Below are positions 41,700 to 49,985 of a stretch of DNA of 64,000 nt, piece by piece (positions within the stretch are counted from its first letter, which is position 1; each line of letters opens with the position of its first letter). This DNA is from Planococcus lenghuensis (GTDB taxonomy: Bacteria; Bacillota; Bacilli; Bacillales_A; Planococcaceae). The stretch covers positions 276,501-340,500 of the forward strand of contig NZ_CP019640.1 of the NCBI RefSeq assembly GCF_001999905.1. Direction: 5' to 3'. Under the pieces are notes generated by a model. The model was not told the origin of the DNA. It searched no databases and saw only the letters and a program-made list of their open reading frames with translations. A program made the position numbers and the translations under genes.

Positions 41700-42479
41700 A
41701 TGACAAGTGAACACGTAGTAGTAAAGCAGCAGGACGCTGTGCTTTCACTGCAATTGAACCGGCCGGAAAGTCTGAATGCATTCAGCCCGGAAATGATTGA
41801 ACAGCTGACGGAAGAAGTGAAAGCGGCAGGGGAGAATGATGATGTCGGAGCGATTGTATTATCAGGTGCAGGCCGGTCGTTTTCAGCCGGCGGTGACGTA
41901 AAAACGATGGGACAGGCTGGTCCTGCAGAGACATATGATCATATCGGTGAACTGAATAAATTGATTCTCGCAATGCGCGAACTTGAAAAGCCGATTGTGG
42001 CAGCGGTTCATGGTTTTGCGGCGGGTGCAGCATTCAATTTGGCGCTCGCGAGCGATCTTATCGTGGCTGCTGAAGACAGTAAATTTGTTATGAGTTTTGC
42101 CCAAGTCGGTCTCATTTCAGACGGGGGAGGCTTATATTTCCTGCCGCGGCTGATCGGACCATACCGGGCAAAGCAATTATTTTTCAGCGCAGAACCGATT
42201 ACCGCCCGGCAGGCGCACGAATGGGGAATCGTAAATTATGTATATCCGGTCGATCAATTGGAACAGGAAGCACTGGCGTTAGCCGAACGACTGGCAGCCG
42301 GTCCTGGCCGGACGTTTGGACTCTTGAAGAAAATCACAGATCAGGCGGCGACTTCAAGTCTCGCTGAAATCCTCGAACAGGAACGAATCACGCAGGCAAT
42401 GATGGTTACAACCGATAATCATAAAGAAGGTGTGGCGGCATTCAAGGAAAAGCGGAAACCCGACTTTAATCCACGCTGA
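41700..42479 (+). CDS. Enoyl-CoA hydratase/isomerase (second copy in cluster)
   Basis: This crotonase-family protein of 259 aa has AGRSFSAGGDVKTM (oxyanion hole), FAAGAAFNLALASDLIVAAEDSKFVMSFAQVGLISDGGG, and RKPDF near the C-terminus. One catalytic-position residue is Ala/Asn (AAFNLA) where the classical hydratase has Glu, and the other region reads VGLISD. It may therefore be an isomerase, hydrolase or lyase rather than a true hydratase. ATG 41700 is set by GAGGAGG seven bases upstream. Confidence 0.88.
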   Translation: MTSEHVVVKQQDAVLSLQLNRPESLNAFSPEMIEQLTEEVKAAGENDDVGAIVLSGAGRSFSAGGDVKTMGQAGPAETYDHIGELNKLILAMRELEKPIVAAVHGFAAGAAFNLALASDLIVAAEDSKFVMSFAQVGLISDGGGLYFLPRLIGPYRAKQLFFSAEPITARQAHEWGIVNYVYPVDQLEQEALALAERLAAGPGRTFGLLKKITDQAATSSLAEILEQERITQAMMVTTDNHKEGVAAFKEKRKPDFNPR

Positions 42480-42791
42480 GAACCGGAAACAGGTTAAAAG
42501 AAGGCGCTGATCTTGGTGCAACCGGTTAATTCATCACTTTAAAAAGCAGGAAAGCAAGGACAGATAACCGGCAGGCTCATTTGGGATGCGTTTGCATACG
42601 GGCACCGAGCTGAAAATCACCTGAAACGTTGGCGGGAGTTTCAGGAGGGTGGAGCTGTGTCGGTGGAAAGTATTCATCGGGAGCGATTCCATTCAGGAAT
42701 CCACAATTCTTACGAAAAGAATCCATCAAATTGAATAATCCCACAGCTGCTGCCTGAAGACGCATATGTCGGTTTTAAGGGAGGAAATCGG
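42480..42791 (+). promoter_or_regulatory. 312-base gap before the second acyl-CoA ligase
   Basis: This gap should contain the promoter for the ligase-lactonase pair. It includes an 8-bp hairpin (CCTGAAAC...GTTTCAGG at about 42619-42644), several AT-poor stretches, and the AAGGGAGG ribosome site just before 42792. No convincing -35/-10 pair, cre or TetR palindrome like that at 31895 was found. Confidence 0.35.
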
Positions 42792-44465
42792 ATGAATAAG
42801 GCACATTTCGAATTTTGGCCAAGCAGATTACCGAAAACACTCGCTGTTCCTGAAACCACTTTATATGATAATTTGGCAATTTCAGCAAAAAAATATCCGG
42901 AAAAGACGGCACTGGTTTATTACGGCGCCCGGTATACGTACAGTCAAGTGCTCAAAGAAGTGGAAGCGCTTGCAGGGTATCTGCAGAATGTGCTGGGCGT
43001 CAAGAAAGGCGAGAACGTTCTGCTGTTCATGCAGAATGCCCCGCAGTTTCTGATCGGTTATTATGCCATATTGCGGGCGGAAGCTGTCATTGTGCCGGTC
43101 AATCCGATGAACACAGCGGAAGAGATGGCATTTTACGTAGAAGACAGCGCCATCCGGGCCGGAATTATCGGTCAAGAGTTATATGGCCGGGTAAATGAAT
43201 TGAAAGGCCGTACCTCGCTTACACAAATTATCACTGCTGCTTATTCTGACTACGCAGGAAACGGGGATGGACTTGGGGAATTACCGGAAGCTGTCAGGGA
43301 GCCGGTGCAAGTGGTTGATAAAGTGATTGAGTGGAAAGAGGCAATCGGAGCAGGATGCAAACCGTTCGAATACAGAGGGGATGCAGAAGACACGGCAATT
43401 CTGCCGTATACATCCGGTACGACCGGTCAACCGAAGGGTTGTATCCATACGAACCGGACGGTGCAGGCGAATACGGTCGGAGCTTTCCATTGGATGAATA
43501 TCACCGCAGATGCGGCCGCATTATTGACGCTTCCGCTTTTTCATGTCACCGGTATGGTGCATAGTATGAACACGCCGATTTATGCAGGCGGGACGATGGT
43601 CATGATGACCCGCTGGGACCGCGACTATGCGGCAAGTGCAATCGAGCGGTACGGCTGCACGCATTGGATCAACATCAGCACGATGCTCATCGATTTTCTC
43701 GCAAATCCGAAATTGGCGCAATACGATATTTCCTCACTGCAGGCAATCGGCGGTGGAGGAGCCCCGCTTCCGGAAGCGGTCGGAGAAAAGCTGACAGCGA
43801 TCACCGGACTGGAATATATCGAAGGATACGGGTTATCGGAGACGATTTCACATACGCATTTCAATCCGCCGGACCGGCCGAAACTGCAGTGCCTTGGTAT
43901 TCCGTCATTCGATGTGGACGCGCGTGTCATCGAACCTTCAACCGGAAAAGAACTCGGTCCCGGTCAGGACGGGGAGCTCATCGTGAACGGGCCGCAAGTA
44001 TTTAAGGGCTATCACAACCGGCCGGATGAGAATCGGAACTCGTTCATCGAGTTTGACGGCAAAGTTTTTTTCCGGACGGGTGATATTGTGCGAACAGACG
44101 AAGAAGGTTACTTTTTCATCGTGGATCGCGTAAAGCGGATGATCAACGCCGCGGGTTTTAAAGTATGGCCGACAGAAGTGGAATCGATGCTTTATAAACA
44201 TCCAGCCATCCAGCAGGCCTGTGTGGTCGGCATTCCCGATCCGAGAAGAGGCGAAACGGTCAAAGCATTTGTCATTTTGAATGAAGAAGCAAAAGGCGAT
44301 GTGACGGAAGAGGAAATCATCGAATGGGCGAAGGGGCAAATGGCAGCCTATAAGTATCCGCGGTTCATTGAATTCCGGGAAACATTTCCGACGACAAGCA
44401 GCGGGAAAATTTTATGGCGGAAACTGCAGGACGAAGAGCGGGGAAAATCCGGGGAGGTTTTGTAA
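42792..44465 (+). CDS. Acyl-CoA ligase (second copy)
   Basis: This AMP-forming CoA ligase of 557 aa has PYTSGTTGQPKGCIHTN (P-loop), EGYGLSETISHTHFNPP, KVFFRTGDIVRTDEEGYFFIVDRVKRM and the catalytic Lys in TTSSGKILWRK. It is as distant from the first ligase in the cluster as separate paralogues usually are, so it probably activates another chain or a hydroxylated acid. Its stop codon is directly followed by the ATG of the lactonase gene. Confidence 0.92.
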   Translation: MNKAHFEFWPSRLPKTLAVPETTLYDNLAISAKKYPEKTALVYYGARYTYSQVLKEVEALAGYLQNVLGVKKGENVLLFMQNAPQFLIGYYAILRAEAVIVPVNPMNTAEEMAFYVEDSAIRAGIIGQELYGRVNELKGRTSLTQIITAAYSDYAGNGDGLGELPEAVREPVQVVDKVIEWKEAIGAGCKPFEYRGDAEDTAILPYTSGTTGQPKGCIHTNRTVQANTVGAFHWMNITADAAALLTLPLFHVTGMVHSMNTPIYAGGTMVMMTRWDRDYAASAIERYGCTHWINISTMLIDFLANPKLAQYDISSLQAIGGGGAPLPEAVGEKLTAITGLEYIEGYGLSETISHTHFNPPDRPKLQCLGIPSFDVDARVIEPSTGKELGPGQDGELIVNGPQVFKGYHNRPDENRNSFIEFDGKVFFRTGDIVRTDEEGYFFIVDRVKRMINAAGFKVWPTEVESMLYKHPAIQQACVVGIPDPRRGETVKAFVILNEEAKGDVTEEEIIEWAKGQMAAYKYPRFIEFRETFPTTSSGKILWRKLQDEERGKSGEVL

Positions 44466-45461
44466 ATGGCAAAACAAGTGGAGACAGTCACAGGACCGAT
44501 TGCGCCAGAAGACATGGGGAAAACACTGATTCATGAACATTTCATTTTCGGGTATCCCGGATTCCAGGGCGACAGCACACTCGGCCCGTTCAACTTCGAA
44601 GAAGCGGTGGGTGCGGGAGTCGCGGCAGCTGAAAAGATGATGAGCCACGGGGTGAAGACGGTTGTTGATCCGACACCGAACGAATGCGGTCGGGACCCTG
44701 AGGTGCTTAAAGCGATTTCCGAGCGGTCCGGCCTGCAAATCATCTGCGCGACCGGCTACTATTACGAGGGCGAAGGAGCGACGCCTTATTTTAAATTCAG
44801 AGCGTCACTCGGAAGTGCGGAGCAGGAAATCAGTGAAATGTTCATGAAAGAAATCACCGATGGGATCGGGACATCCGGTATTAAACCGGGCATCATTAAA
44901 CTGGCGTCCAGTAAAGGGGCGATCACGGATTATGAGCAGATGTTCTTCCGGGCGGCGGCACAGGCGCAACGGGAAACGGGCATTACGCTTTTGACGCATA
45001 CGCAGGAAGGGACAATGGGACCCGAGCAGGCACGGCTGCTGATAGATCTCGGGGCGGATCCGGCGAGTATCGTCCTCGGCCATATGTGCGGCAATACGGA
45101 TCCGTCCTACCATAAGCAAGCGCTTGAAACAGGAGTGAGTATCGCATTCGACCGGTTCGGCCTGCAGGGGATGGTCGGAGCACCTTTCGATCAGGAGCGG
45201 ATCAAGACATTGCTGGAACTGTTGGCGGACGGATATGAAGATCAAATCATGCTGTCCCATGATTCCATCACTGTCTGGCTTGGCCGTCCGCCGGTCATCC
45301 CGCCGCAAGCGGAAGCAGGTGTCGCCAATTGGCATCCGACTTATCTGTTCGAGGAAGTGGTGCCGCAGCTGAAACAAGCGGGCGTAACAGAGGAGCAGCT
45401 GGATAAATTGTTTACGGAGAACCCGAAAAAGCTATTCGCAGGAAAGGCGCTGACCGTTTAA
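44466..45461 (+). CDS. Phosphotriesterase-like lactonase (amidohydrolase fold)
   Basis: This 331-aa binuclear-metal hydrolase of the PTE family has HxH (HEHF, H23/H25), a candidate bridging Lys in GIIKLASSKG, metal His in LLTHTQ and LGHMCG, and Asp in MLSHDSI. Natural family members are mostly lactonases acting on acyl-homoserine or gamma/delta-lactones. It starts directly after the stop of the acyl-CoA ligase, which fits opening a lactone to a hydroxy acid that the ligase then activates. The substrate is inferred; organophosphate hydrolysis is only a side activity in this family. Confidence 0.88.
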   Translation: MAKQVETVTGPIAPEDMGKTLIHEHFIFGYPGFQGDSTLGPFNFEEAVGAGVAAAEKMMSHGVKTVVDPTPNECGRDPEVLKAISERSGLQIICATGYYYEGEGATPYFKFRASLGSAEQEISEMFMKEITDGIGTSGIKPGIIKLASSKGAITDYEQMFFRAAAQAQRETGITLLTHTQEGTMGPEQARLLIDLGADPASIVLGHMCGNTDPSYHKQALETGVSIAFDRFGLQGMVGAPFDQERIKTLLELLADGYEDQIMLSHDSITVWLGRPPVIPPQAEAGVANWHPTYLFEEVVPQLKQAGVTEEQLDKLFTENPKKLFAGKALTV

Positions 45462-45486
45462 AAAAGCCGGGTAACCGGCTTTTTTC
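45461..45486 (+). terminator. Terminator of the ligase-lactonase pair
   Basis: The stem AAAAAGCCGG / CCGGCTTTTT with a 4-base loop and trailing T residues. It overlaps the last base of the lactonase stop region. Confidence 0.9.
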
Positions 45487-45630
45487 GTGGGCTGACAGCA
45501 GAAAAGAGACTGACTTCATAATAGATGAAAGTTAAATTTATGTTGTCAGAAATAGCATTTACTTTATTTTTAGAATAGTCTAAACTGAAAGGGTATTACT
45601 GTTTGTATAATGTAGAAGGAGGGAAGATTA

Positions 45631-47364
45631 ATGAATGCAATTGCTGTAGCTTCGATAGGACTTTTTCTCTTTTTTTTAGGTTACCGTTTTTATTCGAAGT
45701 ATGTAGCGGAAAGAGTATTCAAGCTTGATCCGAATTATGTAACGCCCGCGCATAAATTGGAGGACGGAGTCGACTTCGTCCCGACCAATAAATTCGTCCT
45801 CTGGGGCCATCACTTTACGTCAGTGGCAGGAGCTGCGCCGATTCTCGGCCCAGCCATCGCCGTCTATTGGGGCTGGCTGCCGGCTTTCATCTGGGTGGTA
45901 TTCGGCACGATTTTTGCAGCAGGTGTCCACGATTTCGGTACGCTCGCACTGTCTGTCCGTAACAAAGGGCAGTCCGTCGGTACTCTTGCGAACCGGCTGA
46001 TCGGCCAGCGCGGAAAAATCTTGTTCTTATTTATTATCTTAATACTGGTCCTTATGGTAAATGCCGTGTTCGCCTGGGTAATCGCCAACTTGTTCATCAC
46101 CTTCCCGGCGAGTGTACTGCCGGTGTTCATCCAAATTCCGCTTGCCGTCTGGATTGGCTACGCTGTGCATAAACGCAGCAAAAACATGCTGGTGCCGTCA
46201 CTGGTCGCACTTGCTGTTATGTACTTGACGGCTATACTGGCAGCACAAATCCCGATTCTTCAGATCGATGTGGTTTCATACTTTGGAGGAGAAGAAGGAG
46301 CAGGACTGTTCGGGCTTGGCGCGGTTTCAACAGCATTCTTCGTCTGGATTGTCATTTTGATGGTGTATGTCTACATTGCTTCGACACTGCCGGTATGGAA
46401 ACTGCTGCAGCCGCGCGATTTTATTAATTCCCATCAATTGATCGTCGGGCTGGCGATTTTGTATCTCGGATTGCTGTTCACGAATCCGGAAATCACAGCA
46501 CCGCTGACAAATGCTACAACGGATGTGTCATGGTTCCCGCTGCTGTTCATCACCATTGCGTGCGGAGCTATTTCCGGATTCCATGGCTTGGTGTCGTCAG
46601 GAACATCATCCAAGCAAATAAATAAGGAAACGGATGCCCGCTTTGTCGGTTATGCCGGCGCTGTAGGGGAAGGGGTACTGGCGCTGATCTCGATTCTTGC
46701 TGTTGTAACACTATTCCCGACGGCAGGCGCATTCCGTGAAACGTACAGCAGTTTTGCTGCTGCAAGCGGCGGCGGACTCGGCAACTTCATTCTCGGGGCA
46801 AGCCAGTTAGCGACAGGTCTATTAATTCCAGCCAACATCGCCTCAACGATCGTTGCGGTTATCGTAGTCAGTTTCGCCGCAACGTCGCTTGATACATCCG
46901 TTCGGCTGATGCGCTACATCATTTCTGAGCTCGGTCAGGAGTATAACGTTCCTGCACTGACAAAAGCACATGTGGCGACATCTATCGCAGTCGTATCCAG
47001 TGCGGCACTTGTACTGCTGCCGAAAGGGCCGAATGGCTTCGGTTCCGGCGGATTCCTGCTGTGGCCGCTGTTCGGGACGGCGAACCAGCTGCTTGCCGGC
47101 ATCAGTTTACTGCTGATCTCCATTTGGCTGAAGCGATTGAGCCGGAATTACTGGATTACACTTGTTCCGATGATTTTCATCATCTTCATGACGCTCTATG
47201 CAATGATTCAGCAGGTATTCCTGCAATGGTCATTCTGGGGAGACAATACAAACTGGCTGCTCTTCATCTTCGGTTCCATCATCCTGGTATTTGCACTGTG
47301 GATCATGGTTACCGCGGTATCCGTCCTGCGGGATAAGACACCAAAAGTACTCGATACGGAATGA
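45631..47364 (+). CDS. cstA: CstA-family carbon-starvation / peptide or pyruvate transporter
   Basis: This 577-aa protein has about 16 hydrophobic segments. Family motifs include LDPNYVTPAHKLEDGVDFVPTNK near the N-terminus, GHHFTSVAGAAPILGPAIAVYWGW, and SGFHGLVSSGTSSKQI. CstA proteins take up peptides in starvation or pyruvate. Together with the two following genes it forms a possible unit; a terminator-like hairpin at 47377 may reduce read-through. A TATAAT at 45606 lies too close to the ribosome site to be a normal promoter. Confidence 0.93.
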   Translation: MNAIAVASIGLFLFFLGYRFYSKYVAERVFKLDPNYVTPAHKLEDGVDFVPTNKFVLWGHHFTSVAGAAPILGPAIAVYWGWLPAFIWVVFGTIFAAGVHDFGTLALSVRNKGQSVGTLANRLIGQRGKILFLFIILILVLMVNAVFAWVIANLFITFPASVLPVFIQIPLAVWIGYAVHKRSKNMLVPSLVALAVMYLTAILAAQIPILQIDVVSYFGGEEGAGLFGLGAVSTAFFVWIVILMVYVYIASTLPVWKLLQPRDFINSHQLIVGLAILYLGLLFTNPEITAPLTNATTDVSWFPLLFITIACGAISGFHGLVSSGTSSKQINKETDARFVGYAGAVGEGVLALISILAVVTLFPTAGAFRETYSSFAAASGGGLGNFILGASQLATGLLIPANIASTIVAVIVVSFAATSLDTSVRLMRYIISELGQEYNVPALTKAHVATSIAVVSSAALVLLPKGPNGFGSGGFLLWPLFGTANQLLAGISLLLISIWLKRLSRNYWITLVPMIFIIFMTLYAMIQQVFLQWSFWGDNTNWLLFIFGSIILVFALWIMVTAVSVLRDKTPKVLDTE

Positions 47365-47376
47365 TGCAGAAAGAGG

Positions 47377-47398
47377 GGGATCTCACGAGATCCCTTTT
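47377..47398 (+). terminator. Terminator after cstA
   Basis: The stem GGGATCTC / GAGATCCC with a 2-base loop and TTTT. Its weak loop suggests partial termination between cstA and the small CC-protein gene. Confidence 0.7.
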
Positions 47399-47422
47399 CT
47401 TCATTGAAGGAGGAGAAAACAA

Positions 47423-47680
47423 GTGCTCGAACATATGAAGAAGTTGCTTGCTTATTATGAGGAAGTCATCAGCTTGCCGCATAAAAGAGAAATCGCACTC
47501 GAGCTCCGGAATGAAGATGATTTGTTTTTTTTGATGCTTTATTCGGAAATGCTCGGCATTCCCAATCCCGTTTATTACTACACATTGGAACTGTATCCGT
47601 ACATGATTGAACAGTTCCATGATTGGCATTTACGGATGGGAATGGACAAATCACCACTGAGCGGAATCCGGTGCTGCTGA
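47423..47680 (+). CDS. Small protein with C-terminal Cys-Cys (cory-CC-star type)
   Basis: This 85-aa protein is rich in Tyr, Leu and Met (FFLMLYSEMLGIPNPVYYYTLELYPYMIEQFHDW) and ends GIRCC. The length, aromatic middle and Cys-Cys end match the small proteins named cory-CC-star, whose role is unknown. GTG 47423 follows GAAGGAGG. It lies between cstA and an ArsA-like ATPase, with its stop 13 bases before the ATPase start; the paired cysteines may bind metal or carry a modification. Confidence 0.75.
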   Translation: MLEHMKKLLAYYEEVISLPHKREIALELRNEDDLFFLMLYSEMLGIPNPVYYYTLELYPYMIEQFHDWHLRMGMDKSPLSGIRCC

Positions 47681-47693
47681 AAGGGAGAGTCAT

Positions 47694-48635
47694 ATGGACG
47701 TATTAACGAAAACGATCATTTTTGTGGGCGGCAAAGGCGGCGTCGGAAAATCGACATCTGCTGCCGCTCTTGCGCTTATGTCAGCGCGCGAAGGGCACGA
47801 AACGCTTCTCGTTTCGACCGATCCGGCACATAATACCGGCGATATTTTCCGGCGGAAGATTGGCGGGGACATTACGCGGATTCAGCGGAATCTCTCAGCG
47901 CTTGAAATCGATCCGGAGCGGGAAACGACGAAGTACATTAATAGCGTAAAAGAAAATATCAAAGGGACGGTACACTCCGGCATGATGGAAGAAGTGCACC
48001 GGCAGCTTGATACAGCAAAAGCTTCCCCGGGAGCTGATGAAGCGGCGCTTTTTGATAAACTGATCCGCATTATTTTAGAAGAACGGGAGAACTTTGATAA
48101 AATCATTTTTGATACCGCTCCAACGGGTCATACGATCCGGCTGCTGTCGCTCCCTGAACTCATGGGTGTCTGGATTGAGGGGCTGCTCGCGAAACGGAAA
48201 AAAACGAACGACAATTACAGCCGTCTCCTGAACGACGGGGAACCGCGGGAAGACCCGGTTTACGACGTGCTCAGAGAACGCCAGCAGCGCTTTGCACGCG
48301 TGCGCCGAATCTTGCTGAATCAGGAAGAGACCGGATTCATTTTCGTGCTGAATCCCGAACGGCTTCCGATTCTGGAGACAGAGAAAGCGATCCAGCTGCT
48401 GGCCAAGTACGAGTTGGACGTCAAGACATTGATCATCAATAAAGTTCTGCCGGAAGAAGCGGATGGCACATTTTTCGCGGAGCGGAAAAAGTATGAAAAG
48501 CCTCATCTGGAAGACATCCGGAAACGGTTTGAAAAGCAGGAGAAAATCTATATTCCACTGTTTCCCGGCGATGTTTCCGAGCTCGAACAGCTGGAAAGAT
48601 ACAGCACTTATTTCAAGAAAGGGAGTATGTTATGA
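47694..48635 (+). CDS. ArsA/Get3-family ATPase
   Basis: This 313-aa P-loop ATPase has the deviant Walker A GGKGGVGKST (residues 12-21), the STDPAHNTGDIF switch region, the family hallmark DTAPTGHTIRLL, and NKVLP. It has one ATPase domain, unlike the doubled ArsA of arsenite efflux, and none of the Get3 CxxC zinc motifs or arsenite-binding cysteines are apparent. No arsB/arsR genes are adjacent, so arsenite export is unlikely. Its partner is more probably the CC-protein just upstream. Its 3' end overlaps the next gene by 4 bases. Confidence 0.88.
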   Translation: MDVLTKTIIFVGGKGGVGKSTSAAALALMSAREGHETLLVSTDPAHNTGDIFRRKIGGDITRIQRNLSALEIDPERETTKYINSVKENIKGTVHSGMMEEVHRQLDTAKASPGADEAALFDKLIRIILEERENFDKIIFDTAPTGHTIRLLSLPELMGVWIEGLLAKRKKTNDNYSRLLNDGEPREDPVYDVLRERQQRFARVRRILLNQEETGFIFVLNPERLPILETEKAIQLLAKYELDVKTLIINKVLPEEADGTFFAERKKYEKPHLEDIRKRFEKQEKIYIPLFPGDVSELEQLERYSTYFKKGSML

Positions 48636-49609
48636 AAGCCGCAGTACTGGAATACGGAAAACTGAAAGTCAAAGATATGCCGGAACCGGAAGCGCGTGCG
48701 GGAGAAGCGGTCGTGGAACTCCGGACCGCCGGGCTTAATCACCGGGATTTGAATATCCCGAATAGATGGGGAAACGATAAGGAAGCGCTCATCCTCGGAT
48801 CTGACGGGGCAGGCGTTGTGACTGCCGTCGGGGAAGGAGTTACGAACGTCGCGGTCGGGGATGAAGTGATCATCAATCCGGCGCTTCGCTGGTTCGATAA
48901 CAGCCCGGCGCCACCACAGGGATTCGATATTCTCGGTATGCCCGATCACGGGACATTCGCTGAAAAAATCGCCATTTCCGCTGAACAGCTTGAAAAGAAA
49001 CCGGCTCATCTCTCCTGGGACGAAGCAGGTGTCATGGGGCTTGCCATGCTGACAGGTTACCGGGCACTTATCACAAAAGGTGAAGTGAAGGAAGGGGATA
49101 CCGTTTTCATCCCGGGCGCAGGAAGCGGAGTGGCGACTTATCTCATCCAATTCGCCAAACAGGCAGGTGCGCGGGTGATTGTCACGTCCCGAAGCGAAGA
49201 AAAGCAGAAGCACGCACTTGAACTTGGAGCCGATCGGGCCATTGATACGAACAGCGACTGGCAGCAGGAACTGGCGGGTGAAACGGTGGATCTCGTCATT
49301 GAAAGCATCGGACGCGCCACGTTCAACCGATCGCTCGATGTGCTGAAAAAAGGCGGCCGGATCGTCGTGTTCGGTGCCACAACAGAAGACACGGTCGATT
49401 TTGATTTACGCAAATTCTTTTACGGGCAGTATCAGTTATTCGGTTCAACGATGGGCAGCCGGGACGAGTTCCGGGCAGCGCTGAAACTCATTGCGGATCA
49501 TGAACTCCATTCGGCTGTGGATCGGACGTTTGCACTGGACGAACTGGAAGAGGCATTCGCTTATCTTAAAGAAGGAAAGCAATTCGGGAAACTAGCATTC
49601 AAATTATAG
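48632..49609 (+). CDS. Zinc-binding-type MDR alcohol dehydrogenase
   Basis: This 325-aa medium-chain dehydrogenase has an N-terminal catalytic domain with GLNHRDLNI, and an NAD(P) fold with FIPGAGSGVATYLIQFAKQAG at about residues 155-175. The structural-zinc Cys quartet is absent, while the catalytic-zinc region is only partly conserved, so quinone oxidoreductase activity is equally possible. Coupled to the ArsA-like gene by a 4-base overlap; no terminator was seen before the DUF4870 gene. Confidence 0.85.
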   Translation: MKAAVLEYGKLKVKDMPEPEARAGEAVVELRTAGLNHRDLNIPNRWGNDKEALILGSDGAGVVTAVGEGVTNVAVGDEVIINPALRWFDNSPAPPQGFDILGMPDHGTFAEKIAISAEQLEKKPAHLSWDEAGVMGLAMLTGYRALITKGEVKEGDTVFIPGAGSGVATYLIQFAKQAGARVIVTSRSEEKQKHALELGADRAIDTNSDWQQELAGETVDLVIESIGRATFNRSLDVLKKGGRIVVFGATTEDTVDFDLRKFFYGQYQLFGSTMGSRDEFRAALKLIADHELHSAVDRTFALDELEEAFAYLKEGKQFGKLAFKL

Positions 49610-49676
49610 AAATCCTGGAACCATCCGTGAAGTCATCCGTATAACTAGATAGGAACATTAGGAGAGGATGAAAAGG

Positions 49677-49985
49677 ATGGAAAACACCGGATTAAAAGTG
49701 CTCGTGCATACAAGTGCGTTTTTCGCTCCGTTTCTGGTGCCGTTTATTGTTTATTTGATTGCGACTGATGAAGAAGTGAAAAAACTGTCGGTCCAGGCGA
49801 TTCTGTTCCAGATTGCCTTGACGGTGCTGATTATCGTTTCATTCGTACTTGCGTTTTTCCTGGTAGGCATTCCACTGTTGATCGTGTTTGCAGCGATGGG
49901 CTTTATCGTGCCGATCATCGGAATTGTTAAAGCGGTGAACCACGAGAAATTCAATTACCCGATCGTTGGCGGTTTGTACCGCTAA
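49677..49985 (+). CDS. DUF4870-family membrane protein
   Basis: This 102-aa protein has three hydrophobic helices (LVHTSAFFAPFLVPFIVYLI, AILFQIALTVLIIVSFVLA, VGIPLLIVFAAMGFIVPIIGIV) and the conserved GG..P (YPIVGGLYR) end of DUF4870. The function is unknown. ATG 49677 is chosen over 49668 for spacing from GGAGAGG. An IS1182-family element lies 12 bases beyond its stop on the opposite strand. Confidence 0.85.
   Translation: MENTGLKVLVHTSAFFAPFLVPFIVYLIATDEEVKKLSVQAILFQIALTVLIIVSFVLAFFLVGIPLLIVFAAMGFIVPIIGIVKAVNHEKFNYPIVGGLYR

Noticed and set aside
45606-45611. TATAAT directly before cstA as a promoter -10
   Set aside because: Transcription would start inside the ribosome site AAGGAGGG and no matching -35 lies 15-18 bases upstream.
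47694-48635. Arsenite efflux ATPase ArsA
   Set aside because: Single ATPase domain, no visible arsenite-binding cysteine triad and no arsB/arsR/arsC neighbours.
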